64,000 nt of DNA from Haliotis asinina (Eukaryota > Mollusca > Gastropoda > Lepetellida > Haliotidae): positions 35,046,249 to 35,110,248 of the forward strand of contig NC_090283.1 in NCBI RefSeq assembly GCF_037392515.1. The letters are read 5' to 3'. How positions within the stretch are numbered: position 1 is the stretch's first letter; every line of letters begins with the position of its first letter. The notes under the pieces are model-generated. The model was not told the DNA's origin, searched no databases, and saw nothing but the letters and a program-made list of their open reading frames with translations. Made by a program: the position numbers and the translations under genes. Shown piece by piece: positions 11,083-22,969 of this stretch.

Positions 11083-14000
11083 GGTCACGCCTTGTTATTT
11101 GACCGATCCGGCAGTTACATAACTGGCATGTTAGAAGCTTCTGTTCGATGAGCATTTCATGACTTGTTCTAGCCTCATCATCAGTTAGAACAATCCTACC
11201 TGGTGATTATGTAGAACCAGCCCCGAAATGTTGTACTCCAGAATAAAAGGAAGGTCTAACCCCAAAACATCTCTAGGATCTGGCAGGACACACACTACAG
11301 ACTGTAGTTCACTCTAGACACACACAGCTTCTTGGCGAGGTATGTGTTAAGGAATATACATGAACTGGGAAGCGTGTTCACCCAAATGCTATGGGTTTCT
11401 TATATATTTCAGTGATAATAACGTCGCTTAACATGGTGGATGTCTGGTTGTTCCTATTCAAGAACTGTCTCTATGCTGTGAAAGCAAATGATTTATAGAG
11501 ACAGTCTAAAACCCAAGTTAATGATATCATACTATACATCTCTCACAGCACTATTATAATAGTGAGTTCTATACAAAGTTTATTGCCAACGTCAGCTGTG
11601 ACACGAGTAGCGTCTCCCTGCGTCCATTCTACCTACACCACACACACAAATACTGAAATACTCACAGGACGTCTGACTAATCAAGACAACCGTTGGTATC
11701 ACACTCAAATGCAACCAAGGCGTCAATGACTGGAAATATGAATGGATCGCCGTGTCTGCAGCAGGGGTCCGCGAGCTTAGTCTCAGGCTAGATCAGTCTC
11801 AGTCTATATGCATCATATACTAGTTGATCGGGGGTCAGCTGAATTTACCAGTTTCACAATACGTGAACCAGTGTATTACGTTTAACTGACTTTATGACAA
11901 ATGATATCATAATGTTATCACAGAGAGTGGAATGAAATGTGATTTGACGTCGGCTGTAAAAACTATGAAATTATGAACAATTTGACGCACAAACTGTCTA
12001 AGTTCTTCAGCATCGTTTTTAAAGTATGTTAATGCTTGGACCTGTCGGGAGACGTTTAAAGAGTAATTACGACATAACTGCTCGGGTAATGTCCTTATCG
12101 AATCCTCGCTACAGAAAAGAATGTTCCGGACGAGATACGATGTTTAATTGTAATTCGTCACTGTGATTGCATGGTTGTGACACGTGTAGATTGATGAATG
12201 TAGATATCGCAATATGTGCAGTCTCAGTACCAACCTGGTGGACAGGTGGTGCGGGTCAGCTGTCACTTGGCACACCTCGTCACCCAGGTAGTTAATTCTC
12301 ATTAACCTACAGCTTCGTGACGGACGTTATCTCAACACTTCCTGTACAGGTGAGATTTCAGCATGTTCATGCTATATATGTGCTTAATATAATCACATTT
12401 CCCACATTTGGAGTTTTCCGAGAGTAGTAGTTTTAGTGCTTTAATTCAATCACAATCAATGTGCGGACGTTGTACAAACACACGAGCTAGTACTACAGCT
12501 GTGAAATCTCCCGTTTGTGTTGAGATGTTCAAGTCGGACTTAAGTCAACATAGTCATCACACGCAGAATGGATAGTTTTATTGCTGACTGCATGAACAGT
12601 CTCTCTGTTACATCGTTTTACCAGCATTTAATGAAATATCAAATATGTGTGGCACCGGCATCAATACAAACCCTTATAACTAGCCCTATACACAGATACA
12701 CAGAATCATGAAGGGCAAATAAACTGAAAATATAATTGCACATTTGTTACAAATATGAATTTTTCTAGATTTCTTTGGTAACGTTCCAAGAGAGAAAAAA
12801 ATTTCTATAACATTAGTAGAAAATATAAAATATCCAAGAAAAAGAGTTAAAGTGCTCCGTAGTAGTTATTCTAATAAACAGAAATTTTCAGCGGTTTCTC
12901 AAACACTGTAACGTTTAAAATTTAATTTGGAAAACTCAAACAGGCTTTTTCTTTCACTTCTCCAATTTACACAATTCACACTCAAACTCGCATAATTTAT
13001 ATAAAAAGTTAAAGGGGTTTGTAATAACAGCTCTCCGGTTTCTGGTTGTAGGAAGTGTTAATTACTCAAGGGCGCCCGATGCTTCTTCGACGTCATCTAC
13101 TGGGTTGTGAGTAATCAGTCCGCTGTTTCTAAATGTATCTGTAGAGTCCACATCCCTCTTTTCGAGTCTCAGTGACGTGTCACTGTTGATGTTATACAGG
13201 GATTCTCCTTGGAAAGACGTCTTGTCTAGATCACGAACTTTTTTTCTTTTTCGACCACGTTGAGAATGGGTAATGGACACCAGCAAAATATTCTGCCATA
13301 GTTGTATACTCTCTCTTGTATGTAGTTCCTTTAAAACCCTCAAACTGCTAGACATGATGCTGTAGCATATAGCCACAGACACTATAAGCTGTATGGCCCT
13401 CTGTACGGTAATACGGTGTCATCCGACATGACACGTAGACTAACAGCTAGTCTCTGAAATGAACATATTTTACTGAAAAAAACGTTAATTGCGAAGAAAA
13501 AACAATATAATGAGATGGGGCCCTGAGACTTTCGTCATTTTCAGAGGCTATGGAAATCTAGACTTGCCACATTTTCTAGACTTGCGTGGGCTTTCTTGAA
13601 TATATATACTTCAGGGTCTGTACGACAGACTACATGACACGCTGCACAGGGTCGTACGTCAGACTGTATTACCCGAGGAAGATTCATAGAACGTATTTGC
13701 ATCTCACCGACATGTTAAATATACAAAATGTCAATAACCTCCTTACCGACTATATGACAAGTAAACAAAACTGGTAAATTATGTTCAAGCTGAGCGTTTA
13801 AATAAGCAGTAGAAGTCAGTAAAAGAGGTGTGTACATAGTGAACTCCAAAACATCCAGCAGAACCGATTTCGAAATCCCTGCACTGTAGGCGTCATGTTA
13901 TGACGTTATACAACTGTTGGCGACACAAAAGTTACCGTGGCAGTGGCAGTAATATGTTTTTCCAGTTGTGGCCCTCCTAGGGAGTGGTGACAAGAAAACT

Positions 14001-14580
14001 TGTCTAAGAGTTATTGGCCAATGAAATAAAAGTATTTTTCATGAAGGTAAGATAAATTGATATATATTGTACAAGTTTTCTCCATGTAATTATACTTCAC
14101 CGCTAAGCTGTGACATGATATGTTGTAAGATGTTTACCACGATATCCAGTGTCAGATCTGAGATGCACCCAAAACTAGATACAGGAGGACGACTGTGTAC
14201 CGCCATGGAAACTGAAGGTCTGTCCGTTTGATTCTACGGATCCTTCAAATACCCGGGAGAGCGTGTGTGAAGGAATCCTTTCAGGTGTGGACTCCACGTT
14301 ATTTCCTGTTTCCAAATTTCATACATATGTCCTGAAGTTTTAAGATATAAATTATATTTGCCTTTTGAGAGTTTACGTCAGACATAACGTCACTATACAA
14401 TCCCTATGGTAACATTAGTATGTCATTTTACTAATATGTACATGATGTACTGGTGGAAACTGTGTGAGGAATGGACATTACACCAGGGACCAGGTTGGGT
14501 CAGCAGAAGTCAGCAGTGCGGTAAGGTAGAGTGCCAGCAAGGTGTACGACAAGTGATGTGGGCTGTGTAAACATAAACTG
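11083..14580. other. Intergenic DNA between SLC5 and GALNT copy 1
   Basis: About 3.5 kb of AT-rich DNA. Two items stand out: an uncertain open frame at 13062-13382 on the minus strand, and a block at 14460-14525 with GGACATTACACCAGGGACCA followed by a CGGTAAGG donor-like site. That block resembles the non-coding block upstream of GALNT copies 2 and 3. Confidence 0.5.
13062..13382 (-). CDS. Uncertain 106-codon open frame
   Basis: I do not recognise this product. The frame has a hydrophobic stretch (SIQLWQNILLVSIT) followed by a strongly basic segment (RGRKRKK) and an acidic, Ser/Thr-rich end, as in a short membrane anchor with a cytoplasmic tail. A splice-acceptor-like CTACAG lies just before the Met on the minus strand, so it could be a last exon. 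No partner exon is visible at higher coordinates. It could equally be a chance frame. Confidence 0.22.
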   Translation of the reverse strand: MSVAICYSIMSSSLRVLKELHTRESIQLWQNILLVSITHSQRGRKRKKVRDLDKTSFQGESLYNINSDTSLRLEKRDVDSTDTFRNSGLITHNPVDDVEEASGALE

Positions 14581-14844
14581 AGTGATTGAGTGAGTTTAGT
14601 TTTACGCAACACTCAGCAGTATTCCAGCTATATGGCGGTAGTCTGTAAATAATCAAGTCTGGACCAGACATTCCATTCCAGAGCATGAGCATCGATCTGC
14701 GCAATTGGGAACCGATGACATGTCTCAACCAAGTCAGCGAGTCTGACCATCCGATCCCGTCAGTCGCCTCTTACAACAAGCATTGCCGCCTTTTATGGCA
14801 AAGATAGGTTTCACTGCCTATTCTACACTGGACCTTCACGGGTC
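14581..14844 (+). mobile_element. SINE with 12-bp target duplication
   Basis: A 264-bp element starting AGTGATTGAGTGAGTTTAG and ending CCTTCACGGGTC. The flanks are AAACATAAACTG at 14569-14580 and again at 14845-14856, a perfect target-site duplication that fixes both ends. The same family recurs at 20519, 53018 and 60335. It splits the conserved non-coding region upstream of GALNT copy 1. Confidence 0.95.
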
Positions 14845-14859
14845 AAACATAAACTGCTA

Positions 14860-15060
14860 TAAACTTAAGCTAACCCACATAAAGTGCCCATGTCAGACAC
14901 AGCGCAAGTATACACACTCCGCAATCTATTTACTAACATATCCGATATGACCGCCACTGTTGTACCTGAGTGGACATTACATGGTGGCCAGATAACCTCA
15001 GACGGCCTACTCTATGTTGGGGCAGCCGTGCTGCTGAGGTAGCGTTCAAGTAATAGGTTA
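14860..15060 (+). promoter_or_regulatory. Conserved upstream block of GALNT copy 1
   Basis: Shared with 24420-24640 and 36000-36210. Common strings include TACACACTCCGCA, GAGTGGACA and AGACGGCCT. In copies 2 and 3 the block ends in a donor-like GTGTG/GTAAGG. I infer a shared promoter or 5'-untranslated exon copied with each gene. In copy 1 the equivalent donor seems altered (GCTGAG/GTAGCG), or the spare copy at 14460-14525 is used. Confidence 0.55.
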
Positions 15061-15389
15061 GAATAATGGCGTTAGGGAATGAATGATGAAACAAAAATTA
15101 TTTCAAAATGTAACTGTATAAAATTCGATGCCAAATATCATCCAGTTGCAATGGAGCTATTGTTTTAAGGCACCTGGAGTAAACAGTTAAAGCAAACGAA
15201 GAAAACTGAGGCATACTTCCAAGCAAATATATCGCACTTGCATTAGTTGATGTATTGTAGCGTAATAACGTTATTGTGAACGTTATTACGGTTCAGCCAT
15301 ATGAATGAACATTGATGTGAAGGCATAATGTGTTCATCTATGTCTTAATATGTCCTAGAGTGTACGCTTGCTGATCCGGTGGCTGCATA

Positions 15390-18300
15390 ATGAAGACCCG
15401 CAAGTGTAACATCTTGCTGCTGAAGGTCCTCCGGCCACGTGGTCTGATGCGACTGATGATGTTCCTGTGTGGTTTGTTTGTCGGGATCATTTACCTGACG
15501 GCGTCATCTGTCCCACGGACAAACACAGGTTCAACTCACAGGTCTGGGCTGAGGATGGGGGACAGCGTAAGGTCGGCACCCAGTGGTGTGTTTGACCAAC
15601 ACATGGCCGGCCGAAAATGGAGCTCAAAGAAGTTTGGAAACTGGTCTAATGGTGTAGAAGATGACATCACGTATCCTCCATTTGTTGCAGAAAGTCCACC
15701 TCATGGAAGAGGTATGATTATACAGTTGGCAAATCAGGAAATATTCAGTTACCTCTACATATAAACATGACATATGTCGACTAGGAAAGTTAACTTGATG
15801 TACTGATGTCATATTTACGCTGACTCAAATGATAACCAATTTTCTTAGGTGAGTATGGCCGCCCAGTGACCGTCTTCCCGAGCCACCTTTCAGCTGAAGC
15901 AAAGCAGACATTTGATGAAGGTTTCAAGAGACACAGCTTTAACCAGTTTGTTAGTGACATCGTTTCCGTGACCCGTCGACTTCCGGAACCAGGCCCTCCG
16001 CAGTGAGTGTTTTTAGCACTGTGACTTCCAAGGAACCAGGTAGAGCAAGAGGTATAACTTGGTATCAGAAGCAACAATTGAGAATGCATTATAAAAGCTG
16101 CATTCCGTGTAATACTTTAGCCTATGCTGTTCCAGATGTCGGTCTCTGAGTCACCAGAATATTCTTAAGGCGAGTGTCATCATGTGTTTCCACAACGAGG
16201 CATGGTCTACTTTGCTGCGCTCCGTGCACAGTGTCATCAACCGTTCACCACCACACCTCCTCCAGGAGATTATCCTTGTTGACGACGCCTCAGATCTAGG
16301 TGCGTATCACAATTACTACATCTCATACTAATGCACGTGCATCCTCGTTTTTCCATTTCTAATAACATCAAGGCATGTGGAATACACTTCGTGCCCCTCC
16401 CCTCTACGTGAAACCTACACTACCGCTCAAATTGTGATGACTTTAAACAACTGTTACAGACAGATTCACATTGATTGTGTATATTTGTCCAGAATATCTT
16501 GGTGCAGCCCTGGAGAAGTACATGTCAACGCTGGGCATAGTGAAGATACTTAGGACAGGTCAGCGGGAGGGGCTGATAAGAGCAAGGTTGTTGGGCTACA
16601 AGCACGCGATGGCCCCTGTCCTCGTCTTTCTCGACTCACACATCGAGTGTTTCCCAGGTAGGGTCGGACTGTGGTTTTACGTAAACATGACTGAAAATTA
16701 ATTTATAAAGTTATGGCCATAGTTAACTTTTATATACACAAAAATGAAAACTTAACACTCCGTATTTTGGGGGCCATAATTGTAATATTTATTATAAGGC
16801 AATTATTTTAGCTCTATGCTGTGCACAGAACACATGGACATCAACAGAAAACAAAAACACGTCGCGCCGTTCGTCTTTAACGTTAATAATATTTATGATG
16901 TCGGACTACACTCCACAATGAAGTTCACAGAATGGAGAACAATGAGTCTGAGGTGTTCAGTAACGATTGTGTCCACCTCTAGTGTCTCATACAGCCACAC
17001 AACGTTTCCTCATGGATCTCAGAACGTTAGTGAACACTCCCCGAGGAAGACGTCGCCATTGCCCAACAGGAACACTTTGAAGACCTTGCAATGTCTGTGG
17101 TAAATTGACTTGTTGACGAACACGTTGCCCAAGTTCGTCCTAGATGTGTTCGATCGGATTGAGATAGCGGCTACGTGGTGGCCAGTCCAGGACTTGAACA
17201 CCAGCATTTCTTAGAAAATTCTGCGTAAGAACTGATGTGTAAGGCCTAGCTCTGTCTTGCTGGAACGTTAGTCCAGGGGCGTGTCTCTGCATGGCCGGAA
17301 GCAAAACAAGTTGTAAAATGTGATCCCTGTACTGGACAGCACCACACCTTATGTGTCGTGTGGCCCTCGTATGTCGGTTACGGCGATGAAGAGGCGTTAA
17401 GATTGGCGATGGGGAAGTCCGGCGTCACGCAAGCAATTTCTGGCCGTTTGTGGGGTTACCCTTCCACCAAACATCAACCGACTTGTGGAAGTTGCAGCGG
17501 CAAATGTCTTGCGAAGATGACGTAATCGTATTGCTGCATCTTGCCGGAGTGACGTCACACATGACGCTCCTGGCCTCGGGGGATCTGCAACTGTTCCCAT
17601 TTGATGCATTCTCATCCTGAGATTAAAACTCGTTTTCCTTGAACAGTTAAAGGTTTTTGCAACAGTAACCACAGACTGACCAGCATGGAGCCTCCCAATA
17701 GCACGTTGACGTTCTTCATTTGTAAGACGGGGCATTTCCAAAAGGTCATAAAAATGAAACTTTCAGTTTGTTTTTCCAGTTCAAATTCACTGTGTTTATT
17801 CGGTTTAGGCAAACATGCACAACTTGACCTAATGATTTTGTGTTTGCACGTGTATTCACATTTGTTCATTTTTCTAGGCTACAAAGTCAAGGAATGCACG
17901 TGACCTTACAATTTCATGAAATTAAAGGATTCACAATCTGTACGTTTATTAGGGATACGGTTTGAAATATTCCAATGAACAGAAACAAAAAATTCGTAAA
18001 TTTACCAGTGTCACGTTTCCATTTTTGCTCAGTATATTACGAAAGGATACAGTTAGGCAAGATGCTACGCTGACGGCCCCATACATCGTTACCGCATTAC
18101 GTATCCTAGGAAAATACCATAAGAAAAGTTCCTTTGACAGTGCTGAATGGTAAGGTACCTGTTGCTAGGTTGGCTTGAACCCCTGCTGGATCGGATTGCT
18201 GAGGATCCTTATGCCGTCCCCTATCCAACAATAGAGTCTATCAAGTCCGACACATTGTCAGTCAAACCCCATGCTCCCCTCAGCGTTGGGACATTCTCCT

Positions 18301-21300
18301 GGTCAAATCTCATCTTCAGATGGATTGGGATCCATGAACTCCGTACCAAACCCGCCCGTTCTCCGACAGCACCCATCAAGTGAGTGAACATCGCACTGTT
18401 GGCACCGTCACTAGCGAGGTGTCACGAGTCTTGATCACTGATGAGTCAGATGGTTCCAACTAAACCGTGTGTCCGTGTGTATTTTCAGATCCGCCACAAT
18501 GCCTGGTGGGTTGTTTGCGATATCCCGTGACTATTTTACTCTGCTGGGGGCCTACGACCCAGGACTGGACTACTGGGGTGGAGAGAACATCGAGCTGTCT
18601 TTCAAGGTTTGGCTGAAAGGGGAGTCACCGGTCATGTCTAACAGTTGTAGTAAACACTGATCCTGAAGACATACGGGTGTTTCGTTAAAGCCACATAAAT
18701 TATATAAATCCAACTCCAACACTTTACGGCACTCGTATTACTGTAACAGCGATCTCTCAAAAGAACACACGAGCAGACAGATGATAGATCTTCTGCGGTA
18801 GAGATGTGTTGGTTGCAACCTTATATCTGTTAACTTTGTGGCAATATTGCCTGTCCATAGAGCAGGTGTGGATGTGTAAAGGGACATACTAATGACTAAG
18901 CACATACAGAGCTAATAATTTCTTACTGTTAACTGTTAACCATGCTAACGTTCTGGATTGCATTACGTCACGAGAGAATATCACAAAAGAACACACGAAC
19001 AGACAGACGACGAATCCTCTTTGGTAGAGAAATGTTGCAGGTTTGTGTGTAACGACAGCACTTTACAATACACTTGGTTTATTCATTACAGGCGTGGATT
19101 TGCTATGGCAGCACCCTACAAGTCCAGCTGGGTTTACCTGTTACAGGTGTGGACGTCTAACGACAGCTCTCTACAATACAGCTGGGCGTGTCTTTGATAT
19201 ACGTAGTTTTTGTTACGGCAGTTTCAGGGTATAGCTGGTTTTATTTGTTACAGGTGTGGATGTGTAACGGCAGCATAGAGGTGCTTCCCTGCTCACATGT
19301 TGGTCACATCTTTCGGCATAATAACCCCATCCTTTGGCCCATCCCTGGTAGTGATAGGAGGAACGCTGCCCGAGTGGCCGAGGTGTGGATGGATGACTAC
19401 AAGAAGTTCTTCTACGAGACCACTGGATCTGACAAGGTTAGTGATAGGAGCAGAAACATCGGATTCTGAAACACGTAGGAACACTGGATTCTGAGACAGT
19501 AGGTATTAATAATGAGAATGTACATGGTGTATACTGAAAATATTGATATTGGCAGATATGCTGTTGTCAGTGACAGGTGGGCATGCTGAATGGGGTGACA
19601 GGTATGTATAGTGAGGTCGTTGACAGGCAGATATAGTAAGGTGACAGGTGGATACACTGGGGTCCGTGAGGTGACGGATAGATTTACTGAGGTGGATATA
19701 TGTAATGTTATATTTCTGGATCTCAACATCACAACAGTTCCTGTTTCAAGTGGGTTTCTACAAAGATTAACCTCCATCCCATCCCATCCTATTCCCTCTA
19801 CCCCCTAAATGGATTCATCAGTACCATGCTGGTTGCAAATATCCGTTGAGTACAATGAGTTCATGGTATTCGGGCTAATTTGCATGTATTATTCCCCCTC
19901 AGGTTGTTGTTGGAGATATCTCGGAAAGACAAGAACTACGTCGGAGTCTACACTGCCACGACTTTGAATGGTACTTGAAGAACGTGCTCCCAGAACTTCC
20001 AGTGCCCACAGACTGTCTGACTGTAGGAGAGGTATGCCACCTGTATGCTCACACTCAGTGTATGTCTCAGTCCATTCTGTAGACCGAGGCACTCCACAGC
20101 GCTTTGTAAATTTTCATGATGCTAGTAGTAGGAGGCCCTCAGGTACTCACAATCCAAACAGACAAACGATGAAACGTTGAACGTTTCATGACTGTTCCAT
20201 CCAAGTACTTACCATCAAACACTATTCCTGTGTATGCTACTTATTGCAAGTCTACTTTTATTTCCAGATTCGGAATGCCGCCTACAGTAGCTGTATAGAC
20301 TCGATGGGGCGACAGTCCCTGGTGCCGAGCATGTACACATGCCAGGGCAAAGGATACAATCAGGTAGGGGCATAGTGACAACTACACAATGAGAAATACG
20401 GAATTAGATCATGACCTGGTTACCCTTAGGATACGTGTATAACACTTTGATAATAATCACATCTTCAGTAAAGAATTATCACGAGATAAGACTATTGCAG
20501 TTTCCCTTAGGCGAGATGCTTGTCGTAAGAGGCGACTAACGGGATCGGGTGGTCAGGCTTGCTGACGTGGTTGGTATATGTCATCGGTTCCCAATTGCGC
20601 AGATCGATGCTCATGTTGTTGATCACTGGATTGTCTGGTCCAGACTCGATTATTTACAGACCGCCGCCATATAGCTGTAATATTGCTGAGTGCAGAGTAA
20701 AACCAAACTCACTCACTCCTTAAGCGAGGCATCTGCGGCCCAGAACACATCCCTAGATCCAGTAAACTTACTTACTTAATGCAGATAAAATATTGGCTAT
20801 AAATGTTTTGTAGTTTTGTCTTCAAGTACACGTGCATATCCCCGTCCCTTGTCGTAAAAAGACTAAACTGGGATCTATATAGAAACCACAGACCCACCCA
20901 TACTCGCACAGACCAACACATACGCTTTTACTCACATCTTTGCAAGTCCCCACTTGTCTGTTTCTTGTTCCCATCTGCGTCTCTCTCAACCAACAGTTTT
21001 GGTGTATGCGTGACAATGGCCAGATCTGGAACTACCATCAACACCTGTATGTTAAGGGCGGGAATGTCTCCCTGAACCTGCGTCACGGAACAAGCTGGAC
21101 ATACACTCAGGTAAACGTTTGCCAAACACACTTAGGTAGATGTTAGCCAAATGCTCTCAGGTAAACGTTTGCCACATACGCGCAGGTAGACGTTTGTCAC
21201 TTACACCCAAGTAGACGTTGTGCCACATACGCCCAGGTAGATGTTAGCCAAATACATTCAGGTAGACGTTTTGCCACATACACTCAAATAGATGTTTGCT

Positions 21301-21611
21301 ACATACACTGGCTCAGATGTAACTAGAACAAGAAGGAAATATTGAAGAATACACACTTGTTGATTAAACATATTACAGCTTATAATTGCCACGGGCTGCC
21401 ACATAAATAATAAACTGACTGCAATGTATCTTTTGACATACTGAGCTGAAGAGTTAAAACTTAATCCTGCCTCGACTTGTTTTCGCAGGATGGACGTTTA
21501 CAAGAAAAGAATAGTGGAATGTGTCTACAGGCAGACAAGAAGATTCTCACCGTCCAACCCTGTTCTGGACACAGGTCTCAAGTGTGGACACTCACGCCAC
21601 GCCCTTCATAG
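15390..21611 (+). CDS. Polypeptide N-acetylgalactosaminyltransferase, tandem copy 1
   Basis: Eleven coding exons: 15390-15711, 15849-16002, 16136-16299, 16493-16657, 18169-18379, 18489-18606, 19254-19436, 19903-20031, 20268-20363, 20997-21110 and 21489-21611; 592 residues. GALNTs are Golgi type II enzymes that start mucin-type O-glycosylation by moving GalNAc from UDP-GalNAc to Ser/Thr. Visible parts: short cytoplasmic N-terminus, membrane anchor at about residues 22-38, stem, GT-A domain with [15 protein letters not shown] and LVDDASD (about 174-212), metal-binding DSH at 261-263, [33 protein letters not shown] with the likely third metal ligand His396, and [17 protein letters not shown]-terminal ricin-type lectin domain (about 475-590) keeps MCLQA and [11 protein letters not shown]. 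The start is the first Met of the block shared with copy 3. Intron 4 holds a broken Tc1 element and intron 9 a SINE. Family is certain; subtype is not assigned. Confidence 0.95.
16800..17950 (-). mobile_element. Broken Tc1-like DNA transposon in GALNT copy-1 intron 4
   Basis: On the minus strand a transposase N-terminus starts at 17741 ([18 protein letters not shown]) with a helix-turn-helix and a degenerate GRPR-like linker. Further on, the frame encodes [10 protein letters not shown] and [13 protein letters not shown], the hallmarks of the Tc1 C-terminal catalytic region. The middle of the transposase is deleted and there are in-frame stops (after LPHRQS and within the NPIEH region). I cannot fix the terminal inverted repeats, so the ends are approximate. 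Copies 2 and 3 lack it in the same intron, so it came after the triplication. Confidence 0.85.
18855..19253 (+). repeat. Serial copies of the exon-7 acceptor in GALNT copy 1
   Basis: Upstream of the true acceptor (CAG ending 19253, exon GTGTGGATGTGTAACGGC) there are earlier look-alikes: AGAGCAGGTGTGGATGTGTA near 18860, TTACAGGCGTGGATTTGC near 19087 and TTACAGGTGTGGACGTCTAA near 19142. In copies 2 and 3 a single GAGCAGGTGTGGATGTGTAA is the acceptor, so the site near 18860 looks like the ancestral one. The last copy appears to have replaced it. Confidence 0.75.
19437..19700. repeat. Short degenerate repeats after GALNT copy-1 exon 7
   Basis: Starting at the donor there are two ~28-bp units with GGATTCTGAAACACGTAGGA, then several ~22-bp units of the type GGTGACAGGTGGATA. 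The first units resemble the end of exon 7 plus its donor (GGATCTGACAAGGTTAG). Similar but different arrays follow exon 7 in copies 2 and 3. Confidence 0.65.
20519..20719 (-). mobile_element. SINE copy in GALNT copy-1 intron 9
   Basis: Reverse complement of the SINE at 14581, ending ACTCACTCACTC on the plus strand and keeping the core CCCAATTGCGCAGATCGATG. It lacks part of the 3' end. Approximate flanking duplications TTAGGCGAGATGC and TTAAGCGAGGCATC suggest the insertion boundaries. Confidence 0.85.
21097..21300 (+). repeat. Minisatellite seeded on the GALNT copy-1 exon-10 donor
   Basis: About seven units of ~30 bp of the type ACATACACTCAGGTAGACGT. Exon 10 ends ACATACACTCAG at 21110 and its intron begins GTAAACGTTTGCC, so the unit is the junction. 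Several units keep CAGGTAAAC or CAGGTAGAC donor-like sites. Confidence 0.88.
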
Positions 21612-22344
21612 CCAATATCAGTGCCAACATTAAGTCGGGCTATGGACAATCGAAACATACCTCACTACTATAATGTAAAAAAATACAGTTTAGCCCCGAG
21701 CTATCACGGTAATAGTATATTCATGCTTATGATACTATTGGGCCGAACTGAACGAGTAAACAAGTACTTGTCCATGGTGCTGAATTCAAGACTTACATTA
21801 TTAAAACCCCACGTCCAGATCAGCAATACAAAGGTTTAAGTGAAAGTCTTTATACATAGCATCACTGTTTACTCTCGAACTTTGCACTCATTATTGTGTA
21901 ACGTTTTTAGCTGCCTTTCATTGTGAGTAATGTGATTTCAGTCGTAAACAAGTGTATTTTATACTTCCACCACTGACATGGGCGTACGCCGCGAAGGTTC
22001 CACGAGCAGACGTTAAATGTCACAGAAAGCCAGCAGAGGAAGTGCAATAGCTACTTCAGTGATTGCTGATTGTTGTGTCCAGTGACATGCACTAACTAGG
22101 AAGACACTGTGACACACACAGAGTCGTGCAAACTTCTACACGTGTGAGAGTGCCTACTCGCGCGACCGAGGTATGGTCACCCTAAAGATTCAAGACCTCA
22201 TACTGACCTCGGAAGAACGTAAAATCGCCCGTGTATTAAAATTGGCTTAGATTTATATCGGAACTGACACATTGTTATAGTTACTATTACTCACGTTGTA
22301 GGACGCCAGATGTTCACCTTGAATGTTTTAGGTTGCTCATTGTT

Positions 22345-22350
22345 AATAAA
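22345..22350 (+). terminator. Possible poly(A) signal of GALNT copy 1
   Basis: AATAAA about 735 bp after the stop of copy 1, in an otherwise non-coding stretch. It is the first clean hexamer that I see downstream. Confidence 0.4.
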
Positions 22351-22568
22351 GTTTTAAACCGTCAGTTGTTTTGTCTTTGTACAATGCAATGAAGTCTGTT
22401 TCTTTGTTGTTGTTGTTGTTTTTTTCAGTTCACGTTTGTGCATTCTAGCACCCCCTAAAAGACTGTTGGCCATGTATGAATCGACTCCTGTGCATTGATC
22501 TGACGTCGTTGATGCGACGTAATGGGTACATATACACCATAGTCGACGACAGTCAGTACAATTCTCAC

Positions 22569-22700
22569 CATAATCTACACACTTGTATTTTGACCAGAAA
22601 ACTACGCTAGTTAGCCGTTCATGATCAGAGCGCTTCCACAAATGGGTGCAAAGTAGCGCATGTAGCCGACAGTTAAGAAAAACGGTTGTTATCACAAATC
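22569..22700 (-). pseudogene. Relic copy of one exon of the unknown minus-strand gene
   Basis: The plus-strand sequence aligns to the exon at 47950-48115. Shared strings include CGTTCATG, AGAGCGC and GTAGCG, and the donor side CTCACCATAATC matches CTCACCATTATC. The peptide runs TTVFL, LCTHLW, SDHERL, where the intact exon has STVFL, LCPYVW, SNHERL. An internal deletion shortens it and I see no neighbouring exons of the same gene, so I read it as an isolated old duplicate. The surrounding frame (22354-22815) happens to be open for 153 codons. Confidence 0.7.
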
Positions 22701-22969
22701 TGATGAGATAATATTTCATAACCCATGAGGGCGAAAATGTCGGGGGTTCATATTTTTCATACCACACCTTAAGGCAAAGTATCTCATTGTCACAGTGACG
22801 TGAACTCATGAACAATGTTATGACGTCACGTTTTTACTACGACGTTCAGTTATACATGCCAGGATATGTTTGATAGTAGATTTGAGTTCATTTTCCTCAA
22901 ACTGAGATAATAGATAGACGATTATATTCGTGCGAAATATAGTTTTAGCCTACCGAACTATCGTTTTTG

